Shown here: one piece after another, positions 8,195-16,974 of the stretch
Layout of the letters: the number at the start of each line of letters is the position of its first letter
Numbering within the stretch: the stretch's first letter is position 1
Assembly (NCBI GenBank): GCA_012514535.1
Contig: JAAZAA010000060.1
Span: forward strand, 1 to 64,000
Direction of reading: 5' to 3'
DNA length: 64,000 nt
Source: Myxococcales bacterium
GTDB taxonomy: Bacteria; Myxococcota_A; Polyangia; Polyangiales; Polyangiaceae
Position numbers and translations under genes: made by a program
The notes under the pieces: model-generated
The model's database searches: none
What the model was told of the DNA's origin: nothing
What the model saw: the letters and a program-made list of their open reading frames with translations, nothing else

Positions 8195-9307
8195 TCAGAA
8201 ATCGACGCGGAACACCTGCTGTCCCATGAGGAGGATGTCTCCGGGCGCGAGCTGGTGCTCTCCGCTGAGGCGAACGAACGTACCGTTCGAGCTCCCCACG
8301 TCCGTCAGGTACACGCGACCGTCGGGGCCCGGGGCCACCCGGCAGTGGAGACCCGACACATAGCCATCCTCGGAGAACAGCACGTCTCCGCGCTCACGGC
8401 CGAGGTGGAGCCCCCGCTCGGGGATCGGGAACGCGTTCCCCGTGGTGTCTCGCCCGATCACCAGGGCGAGGCGACCGATGAAGCCCTTCGCCGGGCTGCC
8501 GAAGCGCTCGACGCCGTCGGCGCTGGGGGGGAGACGCTCCAGCTTCTCGAAGCGGATGATCTCCTGACCGATGCGGAAGATGGATCCCGGCTCCAGAGGC
8601 CAGGGCTGGTTGGGGACGAGCTTCACGTAGACGCCGTTCAGCGAGCCCGTGTCCCGGACGGTCACCTTCCCGCCGCTGATCTGGAACGCAGCGTGCTTCG
8701 GGGAGAGGTAGCTGTCGCCGGCGAACACCGAGTCAGTGTCGCGCCCCACGGTCGCGGACGGTTGCGGCAGCTTGTAGCTCCCCGCTTCGGATCCGTCGGC
8801 GCGCAGCGCAGTGAGGACGACGCTGCCGACTCCGCCGGGTGCTGCCGCGGGAGCCGCGACCTCTGCCGGAGCGGGCGCCGCCGAGAGGTTGTACCCGCAC
8901 GCCGCGCAGAAGCGGTTCGTCGGCGCGTTGATGTGGCCGCACTGAGGACAGGAGCGCTGCGCCGCGGCGCCCGGGCGAACCGAGGGGCTCTGGGCGGCCG
9001 GCGGCTGCGCGGGTTGTTGCACGGGCGGGGGCGCCTCGACGACGGCCGCCGGGGCCTCGGCGACGCGAGGAGGCGCGGAGACCTGCTCCCGAGCTCCGGT
9101 CGCGGCGCGCGCCATGGCCGGAGGGCTCGGCGCCATCGTCGGCTGCGGGGCGGCCTGCGCGGGCTGGCTGGCCTGCTTCACGCCTTGCGCCGGAGTGTCC
9201 GCCTTGAAGGGCTTCGGCGCCGTCCCCTTGGGGAGCTCCGAGCCGCAGCCGAGGCAGAACTTGTAATGATCTTGATTCTCTTTACCGCACTTCGAGCATG
9301 TGATCAC
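8195..9307 (-). CDS. Zinc-ribbon and double-FHA-domain protein
   Basis: 370 residues from GTG 9307, chosen because GGAGG lies six bases upstream and the product then begins at the first zinc ribbon (ITCSKCGKEN...FCLGCG). A Pro/Ala-rich linker follows, then a second zinc ribbon (CPQCGHIN...FCAACGYN), then two FHA domains at about 160-255 and 270-370. The second FHA is the more canonical, with LGRERGDV, GLHCRV and DVGSSNGTF. FHA domains bind phosphothreonine peptides, so this is likely a reader for Ser/Thr kinase signalling, perhaps as a scaffold. A possible promoter lies at 9383-9410. No enzymatic domain is present. Confidence 0.9.
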   Translation of the reverse strand: MITCSKCGKENQDHYKFCLGCGSELPKGTAPKPFKADTPAQGVKQASQPAQAAPQPTMAPSPPAMARAATGAREQVSAPPRVAEAPAAVVEAPPPVQQPAQPPAAQSPSVRPGAAAQRSCPQCGHINAPTNRFCAACGYNLSAAPAPAEVAAPAAAPGGVGSVVLTALRADGSEAGSYKLPQPSATVGRDTDSVFAGDSYLSPKHAAFQISGGKVTVRDTGSLNGVYVKLVPNQPWPLEPGSIFRIGQEIIRFEKLERLPPSADGVERFGSPAKGFIGRLALVIGRDTTGNAFPIPERGLHLGRERGDVLFSEDGYVSGLHCRVAPGPDGRVYLTDVGSSNGTFVRLSGEHQLAPGDILLMGQQVFRVDF

Positions 9308-9382
9308 GGAGGCCCTCCGGAGGTCGCGCTCGTCCCGGGACCGCACCGGGCCCAGACCGCGTCGAGCGGTCGCAACTGCGCG

Positions 9383-9410
9383 ATTATCCCTGGGGGACCC
9401 CGAGAATCAA
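9383..9410 (-). promoter_or_regulatory. Putative sigma-70-type promoter of the FHA gene
   Basis: On the minus strand TTGATT (9410-9405) is separated by 16 bases from GATAAT (9388-9383). The expected transcript start is about 70 bases upstream of GTG 9307. It is one of the few AT-rich spots here. It is a motif match only. Confidence 0.4.
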
Positions 9411-9465
9411 GCCGGGTCGCGCTCCCAGCCCCGAGAGCCCGTCCGCGGCGCGTTCTTCATCGCCC

Positions 9466-10071
9466 TCACGGGGTGAGGATCTTGAGGGCCTCCCGCAGCG
9501 AATCGCTCAGGGGGCGCGTCTCCAGCTCCGGCTCGAGCGCCTTGAGGGCACGCTCCGCTTCGGCGGCGCGGTAGCCCATGTTTGTGAGGGCCGCGAGGAG
9601 GCGATCGCGCTGTCCCAGCGCCGGGCTCGGAGTCGGCTTCTCGGCCGACGCGTCCCGTCCCAGGTGGGTGGGGAGTTTGTCCTTGAGCTCGAGCACCAAG
9701 CGCTCGGCGGTCTTCTTGCCGATGCCAGGGACCTTGCCGAGCCGGTTCTTGTCCGCGGCCTGGACGGCGGCGCACAGCTCCGGCGTCGGCAGGGCGCTCA
9801 GGATCCCGAGGGCCGTCCGGGGCCCGACGTTGGGCACGCCGATCAGGAGCCGGAACACGGCGCGGTCCTCCTCCGTGGCGAACCCGAACAGCTCCAGGGC
9901 ATCCTGACGCAGGTTCGTGTGCACGTGGAGGACGACGCGGTCCCCGTCCTGTCGGGCGCGTCCGGCGGTCCCGAGGGGACACAGCACGTCGTACCCGACG
10001 CCTCCGACGTCCAGGAGCAGGGGACCGCCGGCCTCTTCGTTCAGGAGCTTCCCGCACAGGCGCCCGATCAT
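9466..10071 (-). CDS. ruvA: Holliday junction branch migration protein RuvA
   Basis: 201 residues, the typical length. It begins MIGRLCGKLL, has the OB-fold N-domain, the helix-hairpin-helix pairs GVPNVGPRTALGIL and VPGIGKKTAERLVLEL, and the mobile C-terminal domain (AALTNMGYRAAEAERAL) that contacts RuvB. RuvA tetramers hold Holliday junctions for RuvB-driven branch migration and RuvC cleavage. The ATG at 10071 is preferred because it gives the conserved MIGRL start; a GTG two codons upstream (10077) is possible. ruvB and ruvC are not adjacent in this window. Confidence 0.95.
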   Translation of the reverse strand: MIGRLCGKLLNEEAGGPLLLDVGGVGYDVLCPLGTAGRARQDGDRVVLHVHTNLRQDALELFGFATEEDRAVFRLLIGVPNVGPRTALGILSALPTPELCAAVQAADKNRLGKVPGIGKKTAERLVLELKDKLPTHLGRDASAEKPTPSPALGQRDRLLAALTNMGYRAAEAERALKALEPELETRPLSDSLREALKILTP

Positions 10072-10122
10072 GACCACACCACCGAGAAGACGAGGTCACG
10101 AGGGGCGCCCATGCCCCCGCCT

Positions 10123-10728
10123 TTAGTTGTTCTGTGCGCCCTGGGCAATCCAGGCGCGGATCTTGTTGGCCTGCTCCGCGGGCAGTGGGAAGTCGAGCTC
10201 CGCTCCGGGATCGTCGAACTGCGGCATGGAGTCGCCGCAGGCGGTCTGACAGAGAGCGCCGTCTTGTGCGGTGCAGGTCAGGCCAGCGGAGTCCTGACAG
10301 CCGTCGACCTTGAGCATGAGGAAGCTCCGGCTCGGATCGCCCGGGACGACGTTGGGCATCTCCGGCGCCGTCGCGGACGGCGTGAGCATGTTGTCGACGA
10401 TCGTCTGCAACATCTCATCGGCGACCTCTCCGTTGGGGGGGCCGAGCCAGAGCTTGCCGCGCGCGGCGGTCTGGTGACCGTGGCACGTGGCGTCGTTGCA
10501 GCTCACCTGGAAGATCGGCTCGAAGATGTCCGTGCGGAAGGACACCGGGGTCGTCAGATCGGCGCCGCTCGTGTTCGGGGGGCAGGTGGTGGCAGGGCCG
10601 CAGAAGGCGAACGGGGTGTTGCGAGTCCCGCCCCCGTTGCCGTTGTCGTTGTCGTCACCGTTGTCGTCGTCGGAGCAGGCGCCGAGGCACGGGATCGCGG
10701 CCAGCACCAGGAGATAGCGAAGCTTCAT
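10123..10728 (-). CDS. Lipoprotein with CX4CH haem-like motif
   Basis: 201 residues. ATG 10728 has GAGGAG about six bases upstream and gives a clean lipoprotein signal (MKLRYLLVLAAIPCLGAC; the frame also extends upstream to 10806). An Asp/Asn/Gly-rich flexible linker follows Cys18. The domain contains SCNDATCHGHQ, a C-x4-C-H arrangement that resembles the less common cytochrome c haem motif, then further Cys residues and a C-terminal PLPAEQANKIRAWIAQG. That ending is typical of small cytochrome-like domains that follow a CHG motif in myxobacterial lipoproteins. A membrane-anchored electron carrier is the best guess; a disulphide-only role is possible because six other Cys are present. Confidence 0.8.
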   Translation of the reverse strand: MKLRYLLVLAAIPCLGACSDDDNGDDNDNGNGGGTRNTPFAFCGPATTCPPNTSGADLTTPVSFRTDIFEPIFQVSCNDATCHGHQTAARGKLWLGPPNGEVADEMLQTIVDNMLTPSATAPEMPNVVPGDPSRSFLMLKVDGCQDSAGLTCTAQDGALCQTACGDSMPQFDDPGAELDFPLPAEQANKIRAWIAQGAQNN

Positions 10729-10956
10729 GAAACTCCTCGTAGGGGTCGATGATGGGCAGTGCCCAGGAGCAGCCGAACCTAGCAAGTCTTTGTGGGTCAT
10801 GCCCACTCATCGTGCGTCCTTCCGGAGGGGCCGGGGACGATCTTCCCGGAGACCGATCCTTCCACCGGTTCGCACCTGCAAGAGGCATGAAAGTTCCCAG
10901 CGCCACTGCAGTCTGCCGGTGGGACGCGCCCCCGATCCATGCTTAGCTCGCGCGCC

Positions 10957-11355
10957 ATGACGGACAGCGTGAGGCATCTGGGATTCCACGGTCCCCTGGG
11001 GCGGGACCCCGGGAGGGCGTTCGGCCGCTGCTCCTCCCTGATGCTGCTTGGCCTGATCCCGGTCGGCCTGATGCTGTTCGGTTGTGGTGGCTCGGCGAGT
11101 GAGACCCCTCCGCCCCTCGAGCCTCTCCCCGCCCGGACGCGAGCGACCCTAGAAGAAGCTCCGCCCACCGATGCGCCTGCGGCTGGTTCGCGCGGCGCGT
11201 CCGGCGACGGCAGCGATTGGTCCGCAGGCGCAGGCGAGCCGAGCGCCACCGAACCACGAGGAGCAGACCCTCGCGGTGCTCAGCCGAGCCCGAGACACCA
11301 CTCGGGCGATGCCCCCGCGACGGAGGAGCGCGCTCCGTCCACTTGGGGACGTTGA
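10957..11355 (+). CDS. Putative small lipoprotein
   Basis: About 132 residues if started at ATG 10957 (an in-frame ATG is also at 10939). No clear ribosome site precedes either. The argument for coding is a hydrophobic stretch SLMLLGLIPVGLMLFGCGGS that ends in a good lipobox; the rest is Pro/Ala/Arg-rich and disordered with no domain. Third-codon GC is high in the first half and weaker in the second. It could be a spurious frame. Confidence 0.4.
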   Translation: MTDSVRHLGFHGPLGRDPGRAFGRCSSLMLLGLIPVGLMLFGCGGSASETPPPLEPLPARTRATLEEAPPTDAPAAGSRGASGDGSDWSAGAGEPSATEPRGADPRGAQPSPRHHSGDAPATEERAPSTWGR

Positions 11356-11385
11356 CGCGGCACCGTTCCGTGACCTCGAGCGGTG

Positions 11386-11424
11386 ACCTCGTACCGGAAC
11401 CTCGTACCGGAACCTCGTCGTCTC
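11386..11424. repeat. 13-bp tandem repeat, about 2.6 copies
   Basis: The unit ACCTCGTACCGGA occurs twice exactly (11386-11398 and 11399-11411), and a third partial copy follows (ACCTCGTCG...). It fills part of the gap between two convergent genes. The period is the same as in arrays at 21493 and 50740-50975. Confidence 0.8.
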
Positions 11425-11447
11425 GAGCCCTTCGAGAGTCCGTCGTC

Positions 11448-12281
11448 TCAGAAGGTCCCCGAATAGCTGAACCCGGCGAAACCGGGGCCGACGCTCGGCT
11501 GCAGCGTCGCGGTCCCCTGGGCCTGCTGACGTAGGAAGAAATACGTCACGGCTCCGCCGATCGCCACGGCACCGCCGCCGAGGGTGAGCCCGATGCCGAC
11601 GTTGCGACGGGGGAGGGCGTCTTCCGCGGCCTGCTTGTCCGCGGCGTCGCGGCACACGTACACCCCGGCGCTCTCCTTCGAGCAGTCGTTGATGGTCGAC
11701 TGGTTCACCGCCCACAGGACGACGCCCACGACGCTCGTGGCGAGCCCGCCTCCCGCGACGAACAAAGGCCAGACGGGGGCCTGCGTGCTCGCGGTGGGTG
11801 CCTCCTCCACGGCAGGCAACGGCTCGGGCGCTCGGCTCGGAGCCGACTGCGCGGGGTCGGGCTCCGCCTCACGTCGCGCTGCCTCGCGCTCTTCGTCGAG
11901 CTGACGGCGCAGCACCTCGAGGCGTCGCAAGATCTGGTCTCGATCCGCCGCGTTCGGTCGGCGGGCGAGGTAGGTCTCGAGGGCAGACACGGCGTGAGCT
12001 TTTTGCTCGGCGAGCTCGTAGGCCCGCGCGAGATTCAAGAGGAGGGCCAGCGCCGTGCAGTCTCGCCTGAAGGCGTCCTCCCAATAGAGGATGGCCCGCG
12101 CGTAGTCCGCTTCGTGGAAGGAGACCTGACCGGCCTCGAACGCCCCCTTCGCGGCGCTGATGTCGCGTTCGCTCGGTGCATGTGTGCATTCCGGGAACGT
12201 CTTCCCCTCCTGGGCGAAGGCGACCGCCGGAGAGGAGACGAGGGTTACGGCAACCCACCAGGAGGAGACAAACCTGCGCAT
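11448..12281 (-). CDS. Exported TPR protein with C-terminal membrane segments
   Basis: 277 residues from ATG 12281, which gives a signal peptide ending ...SPAVAFAQ; the frame extends upstream without a signal. Residues ~30-150 form TPR-type helices (AAKGAFEAGQVSFHEADYARAILYW, NLARAYELAEQKAHAVSALETYL). A Pro/Ala linker then leads to a membrane helix (VWPLFVAGGGLATSVVGVVLWAV) and a second glycine-rich helix (IGLTLGGGAVAIGGAVTYFFL). The protein ends in aromatic FSYSGTF. Cys residues in the loop may form a disulphide. The architecture recurs in myxobacterial envelope proteins of unknown role and is a minor form of the TPR-PEGA protein encoded divergently at 12440. Confidence 0.8.
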   Translation of the reverse strand: MRRFVSSWWVAVTLVSSPAVAFAQEGKTFPECTHAPSERDISAAKGAFEAGQVSFHEADYARAILYWEDAFRRDCTALALLLNLARAYELAEQKAHAVSALETYLARRPNAADRDQILRRLEVLRRQLDEEREAARREAEPDPAQSAPSRAPEPLPAVEEAPTASTQAPVWPLFVAGGGLATSVVGVVLWAVNQSTINDCSKESAGVYVCRDAADKQAAEDALPRRNVGIGLTLGGGAVAIGGAVTYFFLRQQAQGTATLQPSVGPGFAGFSYSGTF

Positions 12282-12354
12282 GCTCGAGCTCGATCCGGCG
12301 CTGAAGGAAGCAGTCCGAAGGTGATCCGGATCTGACCGACCAGCTCCCGGCGAT

Positions 12355-12383
12355 AGCATAGGGAGATGCCGCGCATGATCCAA
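12355..12383 (-). promoter_or_regulatory. Putative sigma-70-type promoter of the TPR gene
   Basis: On the minus strand TTGGAT (12383-12378), a 17-base spacer and TATGCT (12360-12355). The spacing is ideal, and the implied leader to ATG 12281 is about 67 bases. Confidence 0.45.
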
Positions 12384-12439
12384 AATCGTGGCCGCCGCGG
12401 CCGTTCGGGCTTGTTTGGTGGGCTACGCTAGGGCGATCG

Positions 12440-14101
12440 TTGACCTCCGTGAGGCACGCGTCCCGTTTGCTCCTGGATTCTTGGCCGTTCTCCGAGCTCC
12501 GGATTCGCTCGAGCAGCAAGACGCGGCTCCGCGTCCTCTGTTGGCTCGTCGCGCTCTGCTGTGCGTTTCTGGGTGGACCCACGGGGTTCGTGGGCGAGGC
12601 GTTGGCCGCCGCGCCGGACGCGTCCGCCCGCCTCGAGATCATCCGTCAGCAGATGGAGAAGGGGCAGGCGCTCTTCGTCACGGGTAAGTACGCCGAAGCT
12701 GCGGAGATCTTCGAAGCGGGGTTTCGGGAGCACCCCTACTCCGCCTTCCTCTTCAACGCCGCCGTGTGCCACGAGAAGAACGGACGCCTCGAGTTGGCGG
12801 TGGACGCCCTCGAGCGCTACCTCGACGTCGATCGCGAGGCCCCCGATCGGGACGAGGTGAGCGAGCGTATCGCGCGCCTGCGGGCAGCTCTCGCCGAGCA
12901 GGCGCAAGCGGAGGCCGAGGCGGACGTCGAAGCGGAGCCCGCCGGAGAAGCCGCGCCACGGTCGCTCGCGCCCGCGGAGTCGGAGTCGACGATGAAGTCG
13001 CTCGTGGTGATCGAGACCACCCCGAGCTCGGCTCCCGTCCAGATCTATCGACTCGTCGATCCGGAGGCGCCCGCCTTCGTCGCCGGGCGACCCAACCCTG
13101 GCTGGAGGCTCGTGGCGGAGCGCGTCGCTCCCGTGAGCCTCACCCTCGCGGTCGGTCGCTATCACGTCGTCGTGGAGAAGTTCCGCGAGTTCAACCGCAG
13201 CGAGGCGGACATCGTGGTCTCGCCGGGGCACGTCCATCACTTCCAGGCCAACCTCTCCCAGGGAGCGTTCATGGCCTTCCTGCGGGTCACCGGGAACGTC
13301 CCCGGGGCGTACGTGTACGTGGACGATCCCGAGCAGCAGCGACCGCCGTGGGGGCGCGTGCCTCACGGAGAGCTCATCCCTCCTGGGAAGCACAGGATCG
13401 TGGTCGAGGCCCCGGGGTATCGGAAGTTCACGCGGACCGTGGAGCTCGCCGCGAGCGACCGGATCGAGGTGGCGGTGAAGCTCGTCCGCGTCGACTACGG
13501 CGTCGTCAAGGTGGACGCCAACGTCCCGGAGGCCTGGATCACCATCGACGACCGCCCCCTGGGGCTCTGGAAGCGAGGGGAGCCGGCTCTCGAGGCGGAG
13601 CTGCCCGCGGGGGTTCATCGCCTGACGGTGAGCGCGGACGGCCACAAGGACCTGCACACCACCTTCGAGGTCCCGCGAGGTCAGGTGCTGCCCGTGAGGG
13701 CCCACCTGATCCCCCAGTACCCCCGGGGCGCCGCCTGGACCCAGGCGGCCGTCGCGGCGGCCCTCCTCGGCACGGGGACTTTCCTCGGGATCCAGTCCAA
13801 TCAGCTCCACGACGAGCTCCGCGCGGACCGAGACGCCGGACACCTCGATCCCACCGATCCCCGCATCGATCGCGGCCGCTGGTTTTCCATCGGCGCCAAC
13901 GCGGGGTTTGCGATCGGTGGCGTGTTCGCGCTGCTGTCGACCTACAACTTCGTCAAGGACCCCTATCCGGACTCGACGTTGCAGCGGGGCAAGCGCCGCG
14001 AGTTCGAGGATCGACGTGCTCCGGCGGCGCCCTCCGCGGCGGGAGTCATTCCGTGGCGCACGATCGCCACCGGCGTCGATTTCACCCAGGAGGCGTGGTG
14101 A
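12440..14101 (+). CDS. Exported TPR and PEGA-domain protein
   Basis: 553 residues from a TTG at 12440; a GTG a few codons later is also possible, as no ATG precedes the signal peptide (LCWLVALCCAFLGG...EALAA). Residues ~60-150 are TPR helices (KGQALFVTGKYAEAAEIFEAGF, NAAVCHEKNGRLELAVDALERYL). Several PEGA-like beta modules follow (AYVYVDDPEQQ, GKHRIVVEAPGYRKF, AWITIDDRPLG, GVHRLTVSADGHKD). A hydrophobic helix near 430 and a second near 480 close the protein. PEGA domains are extracytoplasmic and often found in surface or polysaccharide-related proteins. Its stop overlaps the next gene's ATG by one base (TGATG), so the two are probably coupled. Confidence 0.85.
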   Translation: MTSVRHASRLLLDSWPFSELRIRSSSKTRLRVLCWLVALCCAFLGGPTGFVGEALAAAPDASARLEIIRQQMEKGQALFVTGKYAEAAEIFEAGFREHPYSAFLFNAAVCHEKNGRLELAVDALERYLDVDREAPDRDEVSERIARLRAALAEQAQAEAEADVEAEPAGEAAPRSLAPAESESTMKSLVVIETTPSSAPVQIYRLVDPEAPAFVAGRPNPGWRLVAERVAPVSLTLAVGRYHVVVEKFREFNRSEADIVVSPGHVHHFQANLSQGAFMAFLRVTGNVPGAYVYVDDPEQQRPPWGRVPHGELIPPGKHRIVVEAPGYRKFTRTVELAASDRIEVAVKLVRVDYGVVKVDANVPEAWITIDDRPLGLWKRGEPALEAELPAGVHRLTVSADGHKDLHTTFEVPRGQVLPVRAHLIPQYPRGAAWTQAAVAAALLGTGTFLGIQSNQLHDELRADRDAGHLDPTDPRIDRGRWFSIGANAGFAIGGVFALLSTYNFVKDPYPDSTLQRGKRREFEDRRAPAAPSAAGVIPWRTIATGVDFTQEAW

Positions 14102-15423
14102 TGCCGCGGCGTGCGGGAAGCGTGGCGCTGGCGCTGCTCGTGGGCGCCTGCTCCTGGAGCCGCTTCGACGAGGTGAGTGAGCCCGCGCCCGTGGAGGTGC
14201 TGGAGCGTCCGAGCGCGTTGAAGGCGGGCTTCGGCAACGTCGTGGCCGTGGCAGCCCAGGGCGAACGGGTGCGTGCGCTGGTGGGCGGAGTGCCCCTCGC
14301 GTCGCCCGCCGCGCACTTCGAGCTTGGGTTCGACGAGCGCCCGGGGATCCAGGCCGTCAGCGCCGTCGTGTGTGAGTCGCGGGGGCCGCGCGCGTGTTTT
14401 CTGGCGACCCAGCCCGCCGGGCTCCGCAAGTTCCTGCTCCGCGGAGAGGAGCAGGAGCGGTGCTTCGCCGTCGGCCTCGGGAGAGACGACTCGACCTTGG
14501 GCCTCCAGGTGCGTTGCGACGCCGTGAGCGTCACCCAGCCGGTGCCGGAGGTCGTCGAGGCTGCGCTCACGGAGGTCTTCGAGGGCGCCGCGGAGCCCCC
14601 GGAGCTGTTCGCGGCCTCCGATCGGGAAGAGGAGCCGACGCTGCTCGCGGCCACCCCGCGGGCGAAGAGCGCCTGGTTCTACCCGCCGTTGGAGAGCGTG
14701 CCCCAGGAGCTCGTTCCCCCGCGCGCTCCGGGTGAGCAGTACGGTCGCGCCGTCGCGGTGGTGGGGATCTCCGGGGGGCGCATCTTCGCCGTGGGCGATC
14801 CGGGAAAGAGCGAGGTCTGGTTGTATCGGTGGCTCGGAGAGGAGCCCGAGGTGCTCGGGTGCCTCGGCGGCGCCGCGGGGCTGGGGCGCTCCTTGGCGGC
14901 GGGGCGCATCGACGAGGACGACGAAGAGGAGCTGGTCGTCGCCGACAACGGCGACGTCTGGATCCTGCGTGGCGCGGCCCTCGCCGCCGCCTCGCCCGCG
15001 CCCGACGAGCCCTGCGGTGTGGACTGGTTGCCGGAAGGAGCGGAGCTCGATCGGCTCACCTGCGACGACGTCGACGGCTCCCACGTCTGTGAGGGGTCGG
15101 AGTTCGGCGCCGCCCTGATCGTCGCGGATCTGGACGGGGACGGCTCGGGCGAGATCATCGTCGGCGCGCCGGGGATGAGCGCCGCGGGCAAACGGCGGAC
15201 GGGAGCCGTGTTGGTGTACGACTGGACGCAGGAGGGCGGGGCCGCGTTCGCCGATCTGCGGCTCCTGTCGTCGAGCACGGAGGGCAGCCGGTTCGGCGCC
15301 GCCCTGGCGGTGGCGCCGCAGCGTGGGCGCGACGTGATCCTCGCGGGGGCACCAGGGGCCAACAAGGCCGCGCTGATCTATTGTAGCGACCTCTACACCG
15401 GCGAGAGCGCGCGCTGCCGCTGA
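14101..15423 (+). CDS. FG-GAP/integrin-alpha-type repeat lipoprotein
   Basis: 440 residues. ATG 14101 has AGGAGG upstream and overlaps the previous stop by one base. The signal ALALLVGACS ends in a lipobox Cys at 17. Repeats of FG-GAP type appear through the second half: GRAVAVVGISGGRIFAVG, GLGRSLAAGRIDEDDEEELVVADNG, FGAALIVADLDGDGSGEIIVGA (split here by the Ca-binding DLDGDGSGE) and FGAALAVAPQ. A seven-bladed propeller anchored to a membrane is the likely fold, with a role in binding outside the cytoplasm. Coupling to the TPR-PEGA gene suggests that the two act together. Confidence 0.85.
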   Translation: MPRRAGSVALALLVGACSWSRFDEVSEPAPVEVLERPSALKAGFGNVVAVAAQGERVRALVGGVPLASPAAHFELGFDERPGIQAVSAVVCESRGPRACFLATQPAGLRKFLLRGEEQERCFAVGLGRDDSTLGLQVRCDAVSVTQPVPEVVEAALTEVFEGAAEPPELFAASDREEEPTLLAATPRAKSAWFYPPLESVPQELVPPRAPGEQYGRAVAVVGISGGRIFAVGDPGKSEVWLYRWLGEEPEVLGCLGGAAGLGRSLAAGRIDEDDEEELVVADNGDVWILRGAALAAASPAPDEPCGVDWLPEGAELDRLTCDDVDGSHVCEGSEFGAALIVADLDGDGSGEIIVGAPGMSAAGKRRTGAVLVYDWTQEGGAAFADLRLLSSSTEGSRFGAALAVAPQRGRDVILAGAPGANKAALIYCSDLYTGESARCR

Positions 15424-15455
15424 GCGTCGCTCGCCTCCGAACAGCGCGAAGATCC

Positions 15456-16964
15456 ATGCTCAACGAGCCCAAGCAAATCCTGGTGGTCGATGACGAGCCG
15501 AACCTGCGACGCGTGCTGAGCGCGCAGCTCACGCGGGACGGCTACGAGGTGCACGTCGCCTCGGGTGGTTTGGAGGCCCTGGAGTGTCTGCGCGACAACC
15601 ACATCGATCTCGTGATCACGGACCTCAAGATGCCGGGCCTGGACGGCCTCGGGCTGCTGAGGCGGGCGGTCGAGCTCGATCCGGGGTTGCCCGTGGTGAT
15701 CATGACCGCGCACGGCACCGTCGACAACGCGGTGGAGGCCCTGAAGGCGGGCGCGTTCGACTACGTCACCAAGCCCTTCGATCAGCAAGAGGTCCGCACC
15801 ATCGTCCACAAGGCGCTGCGCACTCGGGATCTCGCCGCCAGGGACGCCTCTCCCGCCGCCCGCGGCGCCACGGAGGCGCGCCACGGGATCATCGGGCGCA
15901 GCGAGTCGATCCACGAGGTGTACGGGGTGATCGATCGGGTCGCCGACACGCCGACGACCGTGCTCATCACGGGGGAGAGCGGCACCGGCAAGGAGCTCGT
16001 GGCGCGTGCCATGCACGAATCCTCGTCACGACGGGACCGCCCGTTCATCAAGGTGAACTGCGCCGCCATCCCCCGCGATCTGATGGAGAGCGAGCTCTTC
16101 GGCTATGAGCGCGGGGCGTTTACCGGGGCCGTCACGTCGAAGCCCGGGCGCTTCGAGCTGGCGAGCGGAGGGACGCTCTTCCTCGACGAGATCGGATCCA
16201 TCCCCGTCGAGATGCAGGTGAAGCTGCTGCGGGCGCTGCAGGAGAGCGAGTTCGAGCGGGTCGGTGGGGTGAAGACGCTGCGGATCGACGTGCGGCTCGT
16301 CGCCGCCACGAACACGGATCTGAAGCGCCAGATCGCCGAGGGCACGTTCCGCGAGGATCTGTTCTACAGGTTGAACGTCGTCCCGATTCGGCTGCCGGCC
16401 CTGCGCGAGCGGGTGGACGACATCCCGGTGCTGATCGAGCATTTCATCCGCAAGTTCAACGCGCGGCTCAGCAAGGGGGTCCTCGGCGTCAGCCCCGACG
16501 CGTTGGCCACCATGATGGCTTACCCGTGGCCCGGCAACGTGCGGGAGCTCGAGAACGTCGTCGAGCGGGCGGTACTCTTTTGCGACGGCAACGAGATCGG
16601 GGCCGGCGACTTGCCAGGAGATCTGCTGCACACGGAGCCGATCGTCCCGTTGTCGCCCCTGCACGCCCCGCCCCTCGAGGGAGGGCTCAAGGAGCAGGTG
16701 AAGGCGGCGGTGAATCACCTGGAACGGCAGCTGATCCAGCGCGCCCTCGAGCAGATGGGCGGGAACGTGACCCACACGGCCCGGCTGCTCAAGCTGTCGC
16801 GCAAGGGCTTGCAGCTGAAGATGAAGGAGCTCGGGCTGCGCGAGCAGCCGGCGAAGCTCGAGTCGAGCGCGGAGGGGCGCACGAGTGGGCTGCGCGAGAT
16901 GGGTCAGGGGCAGGACGAAGGCAAGCGAGATGGTGCCGGCGCTCGAGACGGCGACGATCCATGA
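15456..16964 (+). CDS. NtrC-family sigma-54-dependent response regulator
   Basis: 502 residues. The receiver (8-120) is intact: [16 protein letters not shown] with the acceptor Asp, T in MTAHG, and K in TKPFD. The AAA+ domain has Walker A GESGTGKE (~173) and the sigma-54-contacting loop GAFTGA (~220). It also has Walker B FLDEIG and [17 protein letters not shown] Fis-type HTH sits at about 425-460 ([25 protein letters not shown]). A charged ~45-residue tail follows and ends 10 bases before the next ATG. It would activate RpoN promoters when phosphorylated; no partner histidine kinase is adjacent, so it is an orphan here. A consensus sigma-54 promoter exists elsewhere in the window (60266). 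Confidence 0.96.
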   Translation: MLNEPKQILVVDDEPNLRRVLSAQLTRDGYEVHVASGGLEALECLRDNHIDLVITDLKMPGLDGLGLLRRAVELDPGLPVVIMTAHGTVDNAVEALKAGAFDYVTKPFDQQEVRTIVHKALRTRDLAARDASPAARGATEARHGIIGRSESIHEVYGVIDRVADTPTTVLITGESGTGKELVARAMHESSSRRDRPFIKVNCAAIPRDLMESELFGYERGAFTGAVTSKPGRFELASGGTLFLDEIGSIPVEMQVKLLRALQESEFERVGGVKTLRIDVRLVAATNTDLKRQIAEGTFREDLFYRLNVVPIRLPALRERVDDIPVLIEHFIRKFNARLSKGVLGVSPDALATMMAYPWPGNVRELENVVERAVLFCDGNEIGAGDLPGDLLHTEPIVPLSPLHAPPLEGGLKEQVKAAVNHLERQLIQRALEQMGGNVTHTARLLKLSRKGLQLKMKELGLREQPAKLESSAEGRTSGLREMGQGQDEGKRDGAGARDGDDP

Positions 16965-16974
16965 TTCGCCCGTG

